Under the pieces are notes generated by a model. The model had not been told where the DNA came from and did no database searches. It worked only from the letters and a program-made list of their open reading frames with translations. 64,000 nucleotides of DNA, taken from Notolepis coatsorum. Its lineage: Eukaryota; Chordata; Actinopteri; Aulopiformes; Paralepididae. The stretch covers positions 129,378,386 through 129,442,385 of the forward strand of contig OZ020592.1 in the NCBI GenBank assembly GCA_963971535.1, in the 5' to 3' direction. This document shows, in pieces, positions 11,748 to 23,333 of the stretch. Numbering within the stretch: the first letter of the stretch is position 1; the number at the start of each line of letters is the position of its first letter. Both the position numbers and the translations under genes were made by a program.

Positions 11748-12122
11748 TACATTACATTTACATTTACATTTTGTCATTTAGCTGACGCTTTTATCCAAAG
11801 TGACTTACAAGTTTTGTACAACAAGACAGCAGGAAGGGTACAACTCTATCAGCTGAGTAACACTGTTCATCAAAGTGTTGAGTGCTACAGTGTAGGTTAG
11901 TTTATTAGGACAAGTGCATGACAGTAATGTTAGTTAAGGGTAGAGTTTTTAAAATATATATATTTTTTTTAGATAATGATTGAAGAAGTGCGTATTTAGT
12001 CGACGGCGAAAGATTGGACGGGTTTCGGCTGTCCTAACTGTGGTGGGAAGTTCTTTCCACCATTGAGGGGCAAGGACCGAGAATAGGCAACTTCTATTTA
12101 ATGACCCTTTAATGACCCGCCA
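11748..12122 (-). mobile_element. 5'-truncated L2 LINE 3' end
   Basis: The stretch from CATTTACATTTACATTTTGT through CATTTAGCTGACGCTTTTAT to AATGACCCGCCAGAAGATA matches 62205-62600, the 3' end of the L2 element at the window's right edge, in the same orientation. The copy keeps the 3' untranslated region and a little coding sequence, as expected for a 5'-truncated insertion. It ends at an AAT microsatellite. Confidence 0.75.
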
Positions 12123-12126
12123 GAAG

Positions 12127-12400
<274 letters not shown>

Positions 12401-12411
12401 AAATATATATA

Positions 12412-12510
12412 TTATGATGTTCGATATTGGCTTTTTTACCGATACCGATATACCGATATTGTCCAACTCTTAATTTCCGATACCGATATCAACCGATACC
12501 GATATATGCA

Positions 12511-12544
<34 letters not shown>

Positions 12545-12841
12545 AAACGGAATAATTTCAGGTAATTAACATTACATATCTCTTGTCGTGGAATTATCAC
12601 AACATTATGCATACTTTTGACAATAAATTAAATCAGAATTTGTTCTTACTTGCTTGCCTGGATTATGCATACTTTTGACAATAAATTAAATCAGAATTTG
12701 TTCTTACTTGCTTGCCTGGGTAAACAAAGGTTAAACAAATGTAAAAAAAAAAAGAAGAAAAAAAAGATTTTCTTTGAAAACCGATAATTTCAGATATCAC
12801 ATTTTAATGCCAATATCGGCCGATGATATCGGACATCCCTA
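12412..12841. mobile_element. Non-autonomous element with CCGATAT-rich ends
   Basis: The ends are rich in CCGATACCGATAT (left, about 12420-12506) and GCCGATGATATCGGACATCCCTAA-type sequence (right, ending about 12841). The right end matches a widespread fish MITE end that I associate with hAT elements. Inside are a run of about 31 C at 12512-12542 and a perfect 58-bp tandem duplication at 12604-12661 and 12662-12719. No clear target duplication was found. Confidence 0.5.
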
Positions 12842-13085
12842 ATTATTAACAAATCGATTCAAATGTGAATGGTACCCAACCCTACTCACCAGTCCCGCGG
12901 CGCAGGAGGCTTTGAGAGCATGAGCCATAACATAAGAACACACATTGGGGCATGTTTATGGGCCTGTGCCACTCACTCGTCAGACTGGAGACAGCACCAT
13001 CTACACACACTGCACACGCATCCACATGTACAAACTCACTTACTCACTTTTGACACTTTATCAAACTTTATATTCATCTAGTATT
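12842..13085 (+). mobile_element. LINE 3' untranslated region, left half
   Basis: The sequence from about 12890 to 13077 continues, after removal of the hAT element and one copy of its CTAGTATT duplication, into 14843-15135. That ends in a polyadenylation-like ATAATAAACAAACTTGAACT stretch and a short CTTGAA-type tail. This is the organisation of a retrotransposon 3' end. The clade is not determined. Confidence 0.45.
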
Positions 13086-13589
13086 CAGTAGCGGCTGCTG
13101 GTTCTCTCTCCACTAGGGGCGCTATACCAAAACATTTTGCAAACATGTACAGTACCACGCAACCGACTCATGGCAAGACGTGAGCGATTCGACTCACGCT
13201 CACGGCAATGAATCGGCTCTTATGAACGAGTCGCTCAGCTGTTACTACAACAACACACAACCAGTCAAATAAAGTATAGTCTAATTCACAACTTGAAACA
13301 CAATATATAAATAGAAAAGTTAGAAACAAAACTCGCTCCGTCTCCAAACACACGCAGATCTCTCCCTCTCTCTCCTTCTCTCTCACACACAGCGCGACGT
13401 GGAATCGATTCGTTACACAATCAGACCTAGTATATACGTATTATATACCAAGAATAACTTCAGTATGAGTACAGGGCTGTACACATATTTTGCATATTGT
13501 TAAACGAGCCAAGGCTAGCTATTAAACTATCGATATGAATCGAAAATCTGGGACCCTGATGTAAACAAGACAAAGTCTTTCTCTGGTCT

Positions 13590-13682
13590 GCATCCCCTTA
13601 ACAATTTTGTGTATTGAGCCGTACTGTATTGTACCCATTCTGCAATCTGTTAATAAAGTTTTCATTCATTCAATCATTCAAA
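13590..13682 (+). mobile_element. Short LINE 3' end, copy 1
   Basis: TCTGCATCCCCTTAACAATT onward, with a CATTCATTCAAT-type tail. It is nearly identical to 18904-19005 apart from a few bases. Both look like minimal 5'-truncated retrotransposon insertions of one family. Confidence 0.5.
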
Positions 13683-13727
13683 CATAGACGATATTGAACA
13701 AGCCATAATCCATGTATTTTCAATCCA

Positions 13728-13828
<101 letters not shown>

Positions 13829-14842
13829 ATTTTAGTAACGTTACATTTTCAACAAGATTGCTGCTATTTAAACACTTCATGGAAACGGGGTAACGTTAAC
13901 CGTATGTCGACTGTAGTATTGTATGACCTCGACATAACGTTTAAACGTTAACGTTACTCCGTTTCCATGCAGTAATTATAAAAGTGGCCAGCTAAGCTAA
14001 CGGAGCTAACAGCTAGCAGTAGCTAACGTTAGCTGAAAGCTGTAACGTTACAACGAATCAGCTGTTGATATTATGCGGCATCAGTAGACAACGTATCATG
14101 TATTAAACTAGAGTTAAGATCGCTAATCTACCTTGTTGTTGGCTTGTATATCCACTCCATGGCATTGTCCATCCAGCCTGTGTTGATGTCCATCCATTGT
14201 CCATGCATGTCCCTCCTTTGTCCATGTCCGCCTCGAACAGCCTGCAAACTACCTGGTGTTCTATCGCCCTGCTCTAAGACAAACTCTAACCTTAACCAAC
14301 TTTGAAAGAGTGCCTAAGCCTAACCGTTGAAAGAACTTGCCATCACGCTCCAAGACAAATATCTGCATCACACAACACAACAACAGCATAAACTCATGTT
14401 GCAAACTGCGGTTACGGAAAGTACCGCGTCGGCCAATCAGAGAGCTTTTAGACGCTCGGCTGCTTGCTAGGTCGTTTCAAACCAGCGCCCGAGTTCCATC
14501 ATAATACATCATATTCAACGCACTCCAGGCGCAATTGCGCCTAGCCCAGAGAGAAATACGGCGAGGAGAAATGCCTGCGGCTACGTAATGAAAAGGTCTA
14601 TATCAGACAGAATCGTCACTTCCTGTTCAGGAAAACTATTATTAATCTTTGTAAAATTAAGTTATATTGTGCATTGGAAACACAAACATACTTACAATGA
14701 GTAAATATTATTCATTTTAAACATGTTTATATTATTTATAGGGCTATAAAACAAAAACTAAAAGTTTTTTTTCTTCTTCTCTCATTTAACAGGTGGGTCG
14801 GCGCCCTAGCGCCCCCGGTGGCGAGCCGCCACTGCTAGTATT

Positions 14843-15135
14843 TAAAAGATTTGCACTACATCCATACCTCATTTGCACCCTACCCTGAGTCTTGTACCAC
14901 ATCTAATTTCTGCATTGTACCTCACTGTTGCTCATTTTATTGTGTTGTATATTGTATATATATGTATATTGACTTTACTTACTTTTACTTACTTCCTAAT
15001 TTATTTATTTTTTACTTACTTACTTTTCTTTTACTGTATGTAGCACACTCTCAGGGGCTCTTTCAGAAATGAGCATTTCATATAAAGTATTCTGTATTTT
15101 GTTGTGACATATAATAAACAAACTTGAACTTGAAA
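14843..15135 (+). mobile_element. LINE 3' untranslated region, right half
   Basis: This is the continuation of 12842-13085 beyond the hAT insertion. It is T-rich with TTTACTTACTTACTTTT stretches and ends in AATAAACAAACTTGAACTTG, a polyadenylation-like end with a short direct tail. Confidence 0.45.
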
Positions 15136-15360
15136 CTTGAACCACAACAACAGCAGCTATACAACACAATAACCTACCTAGCATCTGTTTTTATGCTTCC
15201 ATAGAAACAAAGTCATTACATTTAGGGATGCATCAGTCAACAAGATGTTTAACATTTGTAAGATAAGAAAGCAGGATGCCAGATGTTTACCAAGATAGCA
15301 ATTGTTGGTGCGATAAACTATGTTCACTGTTTACAGCCTCAATCCACTCTCTGAGACTAA

Positions 15361-16298
15361 AGGCCCTTTCTCACTCACCCTATTCGTTTCTATTTCGTTC
15401 CGTTCTGCCCGTTCCGAGATCTGATGCGAACTCCCCCCCCCCCCTCTCCCCCCTCTAGTTTGTGTACACACTTCAGTCTGGGTGCGCTCTGGGTTTTGTT
15501 TACGGTTTGCGTTTTGAGCTTGTAAGCTTGCCGTAGTCGATGATGTCACGCTCGAAATGTAAACACAGGAAGTGTTAACACGGAGACTGGAGAATGGATT
15601 CTGATATAAAGAAACAAATAACTAATAAATATGAAGTTATATTTGAACCTCTGGTGTCAAGCCTTGTCAATATAACCCACCCCCCTTTTCTCACGAATGG
15701 AACTCTGTTGTAGAGTCCGCTTTTGATCGTTTTGCAGGGTTAACAATAACGCTAAGCTAACGGCTAATGCTAGTTAGCTTAACCTTTTACTAGTAACATT
15801 GCTCGCATCGATTATATTGAATGTCATTGATCTACTGGTCGACCGGAAAATGTAAACAGGAATGTCTTAACACAACTGCGGACTCTGGATGCTGATATAA
15901 AATGAACAAATGGCCAATAAATATGAAGTTATATTTGAACTTCTGTTGTCAAGCCTTGTCAATATAACCCACCCCATTTTATCACGAATGGATGGTGTTG
16001 TAGAGTCCGCTTTTGAGCGTTTTAACGATAGCGCTAAGCTAACGGCTAAACGCTAGTTAGCTTTTACTAGTAACATTGCTGCATCGATTATATGCATTAT
16101 ATTGAATGTCATTGATCTACTGGTCGACCACGGGTGCGCGCCTGAGACCACCTATTTCAGTGGTCCAGGTTCAACGCCCCCGGGGACGAATCAGCGGGGG
16201 GCGGGGACGGGGGACAGCGTTCTCACTCAGACAGACACACCCTTTTCTGATGCGAGCCAGGTCTGATTCGACACAGAGCAGTGAGTGAGAAAGGGCCC
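15361..16298. mobile_element. PIF/Harbinger-like MITE with TAA duplication
   Basis: The left end AGGCCCTTTCTCACTCACC and right end GTGAGTGAGAAAGGGCCC are inverted repeats of about 18 bp. TAA lies immediately outside both (15358-15360 and 16299-16301). Three-base TWA target duplications with GGGCC termini suggest PIF/Harbinger. The interior holds a degenerate tandem duplication of roughly 290 bp (about 15550-15835 and 15840-16125, sharing AATAAATATGAAGTTATATT). There is no transposase ORF. Confidence 0.75.
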
Positions 16299-16301
16299 TA
16301 A

Positions 16302-16974
16302 CAGACCTTTAACCTTTGTGAGAGAAGCCTGTTCAATACTTAACAGCACAGACAAATAAGTGACTTAAAACACAAAATATGCATGCCTACTCTTTCCAAG
16401 AACTCAGACACTTGTAGTGTAAGAGGAAATGAGTATATTCAAATGTATATTTCAAATGCTCTCTGTATAATTTTTGGTGTGTTTTGTTTGATAAAACAGA
16501 TTGTATTTTGTTGTCCATTGAGTCAATTCAGGAAGCGTTTGTTCAAAATTCATACAATCATGAGACAAGCTTGTCGTATCCAACCTATTGAGAAATTACT
16601 GAAAATCTGTGATCTGTTGCTTTGTGACGTGAATTTTAGTCTCGACATTTTTAAATTGGCTGAATTTAACGTGATTTGACCCCAAGTGTTTCCGACCGCA
16701 AAGCGGGCAGTTCTTTTTAGGCACGAGGGTTGAGGTTCTGAAAGCAGAGGTAATAGTGGTGAGATGTTCGCTGGTGACTTTGCCATCTGATGGCTGTCTA
16801 AATCTAATCTGTTCGTTGCTCGGGGACCCTCCTTCTAATGGGGAAATATTGGATTCTGTCGCTGGAGACCAAATTATATTTGCTACGAATCTAATGGTTT
16901 ATTTTGTGTGTGTGTGTGTTTGTGTGTCTGTGTGTGTGTGTGTGTGCATGCATTGTTGTGTGTGTGTTGTACAG
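16302..16974 (+). other. Intron upstream of exon A, duplicated elsewhere in the window
   Basis: This intron segment, together with 15183-15240, is alignable with about 27030-27810 (+) and 45350-46130 (-). Shared blocks include AAATGCTCTCTGTATAATT and GGAAATATTGGATTCTGTCG. It ends in a TG-rich tract and the acceptor TTGTACAG. No other exon was recognised. Confidence 0.7.
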
Positions 16975-17076
16975 CTGGCGACGTGGGACCCGGTCCATGG
17001 CCTTAACGGAACACTGACAGACAGGAAGCTGGAGAATAACATGAGAGGAGTGGTGCTACGAGTCGTCACTGTTCTG
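16975..17076 (+). CDS. grid2: Glutamate receptor delta exon A (grid2-like)
   Basis: An exon of 102 bp (34 codons, phase 0 at both ends) between the acceptor TTGTACAG and the donor CTG|GTGAGTA. The peptide contains [20 protein letters not shown] and [11 protein letters not shown]. This is the linker just before the S1 half of the ligand-binding domain of delta-type ionotropic glutamate receptors, postsynaptic membrane proteins of cerebellar and other neurons that bind D-serine or glycine and cerebellins. [15 protein letters not shown] favours GRID2 over GRID1. It should splice to EEPFVMV of exon B, which lies reversed at 33.3 kb. The acceptor's pyrimidine tract is mostly TG repeat. Confidence 0.85.
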
Positions 17077-17086
17077 GTGAGTACAA

Positions 17087-17267
<181 letters not shown>

Positions 17268-18491
17268 TCCTTCTCGCTCTCTCCCTCTATCTTTCTCTTG
17301 ATCTCCCTGTACCCCTCTCTTTGGCCATGTCCAGACTAAAACGATTTAATTTTTTTCGTTTTAGACAAAGTATTTTATCGTTTGCACCTTTCAGCCACAC
17401 GGAACTGCGCAATTCTGGGCAGCTACCAGAGTGCGCAATTCTGAAGACGCCTGAAGACGCCCTCTATTGCGTCACCATCTTTACAAGCGGTACACGTCTT
17501 CTCCTGAACCGATGACGCGATAGCCCACCTCTCCCTTACCCCCTGTGTGCTCCCACATCACAACAACAATGGCATGTACAGAGTAGTTGTGTTCGTGTTA
17601 CAGAAGCTATTGAGCTTGATCAGGCTTTTACAGCTAAATGTACTACCACCGTCGACAACAGATTGACATCTCCCTTAATCCGCATGCAAACCCAGCCAAC
17701 AAAAAGAAACATGATTCATATGTCGTATTGTCCTGGCTAGAAGTGTTTATTAGACACTGGGAGGCTACTGTGATGAAATACACGTTACTAGCTAGAGATT
17801 AGCGTCACAGAGTGGGCCTTTTTCTGAAAACCCAAGTAGTTGCCAAGCACATACTGTTCCATTGCATATGCCTTCAGTTGATCATGACAAATGCTCTCTT
17901 ACCTTGACGATAAAAAAGCCTCCATCATTTTGTAAATAAAGCTGTAGCCAGCCAGCTAGCATTGATGCTATTCAAAATGCTATCCACATTAGCTAAATAG
18001 CTAACCAACTAAATACAATAGACAGTGGTATCCTGAGGTAACGTTAAATACAGACAACGTTTGCTAGTCGACAGGACTGGAAACAGGTACAAGTTAAACA
18101 TCAATCAATGACTTTATTATTATACAACAGCATGCAAATTTCTCGATTCTGATTGGCTGAAACCGTCCATTTACACGTATGTATTGGGACCATTCCACGC
18201 TGCTGGTCCCAGGACCCGCCCACAACCGAATCACATATCACGCCACCGGGAAAACAAGATGGCGGACAATAATCTTTAACAAATGGATATGTTGATAGCG
18301 TCATAACGACTAAATATGAAGCGATTCTGTCAAGGCGAATGTCTTAGTCCTTTAAACAATGTTGGATGATGTAATTGATGGGTCATGAGTCATTTTAGAA
18401 CAAAAGAAAAATTGCGGATTGATTGATTGATTATTTGCAATTTTATTTTAAATTTCTACTTCCTTCCACCTGACTGCAGCGTTCACTCCCA

Positions 18492-18642
<151 letters not shown>

Positions 18643-18903
18643 CTGTCTGCAACAGCGGGGGAGTCAGACTGAGAGAGAAGCAGCGCTGTTTTAAGTGAGC
18701 ATGGTCTATTGAATTGATTGATTGGTTGATTGCTAATTTTATTACTGTACGCCTGGTTTCCAACTGGTTAAGTTTAGGCTAAAAAAATAAATAAAAAAAT
18801 AGGGCGAAGAAAACTTTTTTTTTCTTATAGGGCAAAGAAAACATTTTAATTTGTTTTACCTACTTTCTATAGAAGCATCTAAGAATGAAGTTCTATAGAA
18901 AGT

Positions 18904-19005
18904 AGGTCTGCATCCCCTTAACAATTGTGTGTATTGAGCCGTACTGTATTGTACCCATTCTGCATCTGGTAATACAATTTTCAATCAATCAATCAATCAT
19001 TCCAA
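18904..19005 (+). mobile_element. Short LINE 3' end, copy 2
   Basis: GTCTGCATCCCCTTAACAAT onward to a (CAAT)n-type tail. It matches 13590-13682. The preceding 18841-18905 contains a repeated TTTCTATAGAAG/CTATAGAAAGTAGG motif in inverted orientation. Confidence 0.5.
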
Positions 19006-19020
19006 TAACCACTAACTTCA

Positions 19021-20030
19021 TAATTAAAAAGTTGGATGTGTTAGTTGGTTGGATGTCTTAGTTGAAAGGCAGTTGGATAAGATAAGATAAGGGGGAAATG
19101 CAGGCATCATAGCAGCATGGGGGGGGTACAGGTAGTAAAACAACACAGTGTACAGGTAGTAAAAAACAACACAGGCAGTGTAAACAATTTGATCAATATG
19201 GTCAATATAATTTACTATCTGACTAGCTGAAGAAATATTCACATTATTCACAGTGTCACATAGGGTGCAGTATGCATAAGGTAGTGTTATAATTTACTAT
19301 CTACTGAGTATACATTATTCACAGTATCACGGTATCCACTGAAATATACATTATTCACAGTATCACAGTATCACAGTATCCACATAAGGTGCAGTACGCC
19401 TAAGGTAGTGTAGGTTGTCCTCCTTGGGTTCCTATAAGTCCCAGGTCAATGTCTGGTAGCAGTCGCTGTCGCTGCCCCCTGTTGTGGAGCCTGGAGGCTG
19501 CTAGTCGCTGCCCACTGTTGTGGAGCCTGATAGCCGCTGGTATGAAGGACTGTCCGAGGCGGTTAGTTGAGTGTCAGGGAATGAGTCTGTGGCTGAACAA
19601 GCTTCTCATCTTGACTAGCTCGTCGTAGAGGGGGTGGTAGGGGTTCTCCATGATGGGAGCCAGCTTCCTTATCATCCCCCTCTCTGCCATCACCTCAAGT
19701 CTAGGTAGCTCGACTCCCACCATGGAGCTAGCCTTCCTCACCAGCTTGTTGAGCTTGTTGGTGTCCCTTGAGTTGATGTAGCCTCCCCAGCATGAAGTTA
19801 GTTAGTTCGATGTCTTAGTTGAAAGGCAGTTGGATGTGTTAGTTGGTTCGATGTCTTAGTTGAAAGGCAGTTGGATGTGTTAGTTGGTTGGATGCCTTAG
19901 TTGAAAGGCAGTTGGATGTGTTAGTTCCAATAACACACAGTTGGATGTGTTAGTTGGTTGGATGCACTTCAAGCTGCTTCCAATAACACACAGTTGGATG
20001 TGTTAGTTGGTTGGATGCACTTCCGAGCTG
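19021..20030. repeat. Tandem repeat of a 41-bp unit, split by a LINE fragment
   Basis: Units of TTGGATGTGTTAGTTGGTTG followed by GATGTCTTAGTTGAAAGGCAG occur at 19030-19072 and, repeated about five times with shorter variants, at 19795-20020. A 0.72-kb retroelement-like segment (19073-19794) interrupts them. Confidence 0.75.
19073..19794 (-). mobile_element. LINE 3' region fragment
   Basis: The plus strand starts with GATAAGATAAGG (a tail-like repeat) and contains TGTTGTGGAGCCTGATAGCC and CTTGACTAGCTCGTCGTAGA. It ends in a region whose complement reads like the C-terminal, tandem-helical part of a Rex1/CR1-type ORF (landmark CTTGTTGAGCTTGTTGGTG). It looks like a 5'-truncated minus-strand insertion with its tail at 19073-19090. 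Clade is a guess. Confidence 0.4.
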
Positions 20031-20154
20031 CTTCCACATGGAGGCAACTTGTCTTTTTTGTAGTTGTGGGAACTACTTTTTCTGGCGGATGGTTTTTTCA
20101 ATAAATCTTCGATTAATGTGTGTTTATTGTATAGCAATAAGGTTGGATGAATGT

Positions 20155-20303
20155 GACAGTTGTATAAAAGCATTACACCACTTGCAGTCGTAATTTGTGA
20201 AAAATAAACCATGCCTAGGGTGGTCTAACGACCACCCCTAGGCATGGTTTATTGTTCACAAACCACTCCTGCACGTGATGTAATGCTTAAATACAACTAC
20301 AAC
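20155..20303. repeat. About 150-bp near-perfect palindrome
   Basis: The core AATAAACCATGCCTAGGGTG is followed within about 10 bases by its complement CACCCCTAGGCATGGTTTATT. Outside this the arms stay complementary, with mismatches (AGTTGTATAAAAGCATTACA against TGTAATGCTTAAATACAACT), giving arms of about 70 bases centred near 20228. The shape is that of a palindromic MITE. Confidence 0.8.
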
Positions 20304-20321
20304 ACAGGTAGTTCGAGCCGT

Positions 20322-20324
<3 letters not shown>

Positions 20325-20400
<76 letters not shown>
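20325..20400. repeat. (TC)n microsatellite
   Basis: A pure TC tract of about 37 repeats. Confidence 0.97.
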
Positions 20401-20403
<3 letters not shown>

Positions 20404-20636
20404 CACTCCCGAACCTGCGCGGTGTTTGTCTCTGGAAACTAGGTCAGCTCAAAACAATGACAACACTTCCGGTCGGGGGTTTTCAAAATAAAAGTAAACA
20501 GGAAAGACATTTATTTTGTAAATTTGTGGCACGCACTTATTATCTTGAGACATTTTTGTTTTTACGGAAACCTTTTTTTAAATGAAAAAGAAACGAAAAC
20601 GAAAAAGATCTAAATCGTTTTAGTCTGGACAAGGCC

Positions 20637-21637
20637 TTTCTCTTGCTCTCCCTCTCTCTCCATCTCTCTTTCTCTTGATCTCCCTCTCTCTCTACCCTTT
20701 CTTTATCTTGCTCTCCCTCTCTCTCTCCCTCTCTCTTTGTCTTGCTCTCCATACAGTATATCTTTCTCTCTTTATATTGCTCTCCCTCTCTCTATATCTT
20801 TACTTATCTTGCTCTCCCCCTCTCTAACTCTCGTTTTCTTGTTCTCCCTATCTCCCTCTATCTCTCTCTTTATCTTGCTCTCCCTCTCTTTCCCTCTCTT
20901 TCCCTTGCTCTCTCTATCTTTATATTGCTCTCTCTATCTTTCTATTGCTCTCTCTCCCTCTCTTTCCCTTGCTCTCAAAAAGAAACTCAAAGGAGCCATA
21001 ATCCGGAAGGAGATTAATATGTCATGCATGAGTGTAGCTGCAGCCATGTTATCCAAAACTTCTTCTGATAACTTCTTCTGATTACTTTGTGTTTTCTTTT
21101 CTTTTTAAAGGTATGGTGAAATTGATGTTTTAGTAACATTGATGAGCATTCTAAAAGCAATTCTAAAAAATACAAAATTTTAAAAACAATCTTAAATTGT
21201 ATTCAACACTGTATTTTGTATTTTGTGTTGTTTTGTTTTTTTTGTTTTCTGTTTCTTTGCTTGCATGTAATTTTAGCCATCTTAATTGTTAGTTTCATTG
21301 TGTATTGTATGTTGAGTACTGGCTTTTAATAATTCTGTTTTGCAATAATTGTTTTGTATGTTTTTGTGTGGACCCCAGGAAGATTAGCTGGTTGCCATGG
21401 CACCAGCGAATGGGGATCCGTAATAAAATCAAATCAAATCTCTCTATCTTTACCTTGCTCTCTCTCCCTCTCTTTCCCTCTATTTCCCCTGCTCTCTATC
21501 TTTCTCTTGATCTTGCACCCTCTCTTTCCCTCTCTTTCCCTTGCTCTCTCTATCTGTCAATCTGTCTCTTGCTCTCTCTCCCTCTCTTTCCCTTGCTCTC
21601 TCTATATTTATCTTGCTCTCTATCCCTCTATTTCCCT
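20637..21637. repeat. CT-rich low-complexity sequence with a repeat fragment
   Basis: 20637-20985 and 21438-21637 are degenerate TCTCTCTTGCTCTCCCTC-type sequence. Between them 20986-21437 is AT-rich. It ends with GTGTGGACCCCAGGAAGATT...AATGGGGATCC and AAATCAAATCAAATC (about 21365-21437). The same short repeat interrupts the transposase-like gene at about 24253-24378. The contig ends at 21637 inside the CT-rich tract. Confidence 0.8.
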
Positions 21638-21837
21638 NNNNNNNNNNNNNNNNNNNNNNNNNNNNNNNNNNNNNNNNNNNNNNNNNNNNNNNNNNNNNNN
21701 NNNNNNNNNNNNNNNNNNNNNNNNNNNNNNNNNNNNNNNNNNNNNNNNNNNNNNNNNNNNNNNNNNNNNNNNNNNNNNNNNNNNNNNNNNNNNNNNNNNN
21801 NNNNNNNNNNNNNNNNNNNNNNNNNNNNNNNNNNNNN
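21638..21837. other. Assembly gap, 200 N
   Basis: Exactly 200 ambiguous bases, the same length as the second gap, so this is a placeholder of unknown true size. Confidence 0.99.
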
Positions 21838-23333
21838 CTGCACAGAGAAGCTACTGCCAGTGACAAAAACAGCTCACACACAACCCGCAACGTATCTCAA
21901 ATGCATTGCAACAACACACGTTTTGGGAAAAAACACCGTCATTCACAATACATTTAGCAAGGTAAAACCAGAAGACGTGTTATGAGGGTCTGGCCAACCC
22001 CGTACCTGCCCGGAACGCAGATCAGCGAAGTGCAGTCATAAGCCACCGTAGAACACAGCCCTCTTTGTTGACGCAATCCCCGTCTAGGCTCAGGCAGGGT
22101 TGACGAACATCCCCTGTCAAAGATGACGTCGTGGTCAAGAGTGTAAAACATGTTAAAAATCAAAGCACGTTCAACAGAATAGCATCAAGCTAACGGCTGC
22201 TCCAACCGTTCTGGTGCTATCGCTTCCGCTCGCGAGACGCCGATCTACGACGCACGCGATCAGGAGCGAGCTCCCGGCGGCGCGCGAGAAGCCTAAGCTA
22301 CCCCGCGCCAGGCCACCGACCGGCTAACCGTAAGCTATGAACATGTAAACAATGACATAACACTCACCCAGACAGGCCGCCGTTCTGAACCCTCCTCACT
22401 TTTTAAGAGAAAAGAGAAAACAAGACGTCAACACCGCTTCACAACGGTGACATCAACACGTCCGGCGGAATCAGCACAGTACCAACTGGCCTGTATAGCT
22501 GACTTTGAACATGAATCTGCCGCTATCGCACATTACATGCACATATCCCCTCGTGAAGGAATACTCTCATTTGGATATGAAAGATGGGGTCTTAACACGG
22601 TGACAGAGAGAATCCACTCGTCCAGAACACACAGGGATCACCAGTGTCAATGGTCGCGGCCCACTAGTTAAAACTATAATGGTCGCCAGACCAAGGCCTT
22701 CTGTCGCCTAGACGGCTAAACAAAGGACCCTAGCCTGGGGCCGGTTTCCATAAACTTTGTCTAGTAGCCCCCATAGCACTAACAGACAAGTGGAGCCCGC
22801 CAGCAAACACTACTCACCCAACCTGGAACGCACCGCTCCTCACAACAGCGGCATGTCCGACAGTTCAGCTGTGGCCTGACAGGTTTCACCCCAACAAACA
22901 CAGCAAGGAACTGCAGTTGAGAAGCATGCAGCGGCGTGCTCCCAATACGAAAACCGGTGGAGGGTTTGTAGAATGATCATCATCTTCTAGACACTCCAGT
23001 ACGAAGACAATATCGCCGTATTTTCTCGAAAATAGTGAGAGAGAAAATAAAGATATGATGTCAACGTATCCTTGTTTCCCAAGCTGTTCCTAATCCAATT
23101 TCTTCCATCATGGTGTCAAGTGTGGGGATCTACCGAGGCACCTCTTCCTTGTGGTGAAAGCGAGAAGGAGGAGAGCAGGTGACCACACACCTGCTTATGA
23201 AGGTAAGCTGATGAGGGGTGTGGTCAGACTAATACTGGTATTAGAGGTACATTTGTGGTTTATTCAGTACGCGTGCACGTACGCGAGATAGTGCAGAAGG
23301 CGAAGCCAAGCTAAGCCACTAACGATACAGAAC
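21838..23333 (-). mobile_element. 5' part of a third DIRS-type element
   Basis: The boundary with the transposase-like gene is at AAC (23331-23333); the uninterrupted allele at 55202-55204 has the same AAC with different flank beyond it. The last bases before the boundary (GCGAAGCCAAGCTAAGCCAC then TAACGATACAGAAC) resemble the left terminus of DIRS copy 1 (GCGATAAGCCAAGTACGATA then ATATAAC). The interior is non-coding by eye, like the gag region of copies 1 and 2. The contig end removes the rest. It is a more divergent lineage than copies 1 and 2. Confidence 0.6.

Noticed and set aside
21838..23333. A host promoter or CpG-island region, because of GC-rich sequence near 22.2-22.3 kb
   Set aside because: The AAC boundary, empty site in the other arm and terminus similarity to DIRS copy 1 fit a retroelement better.
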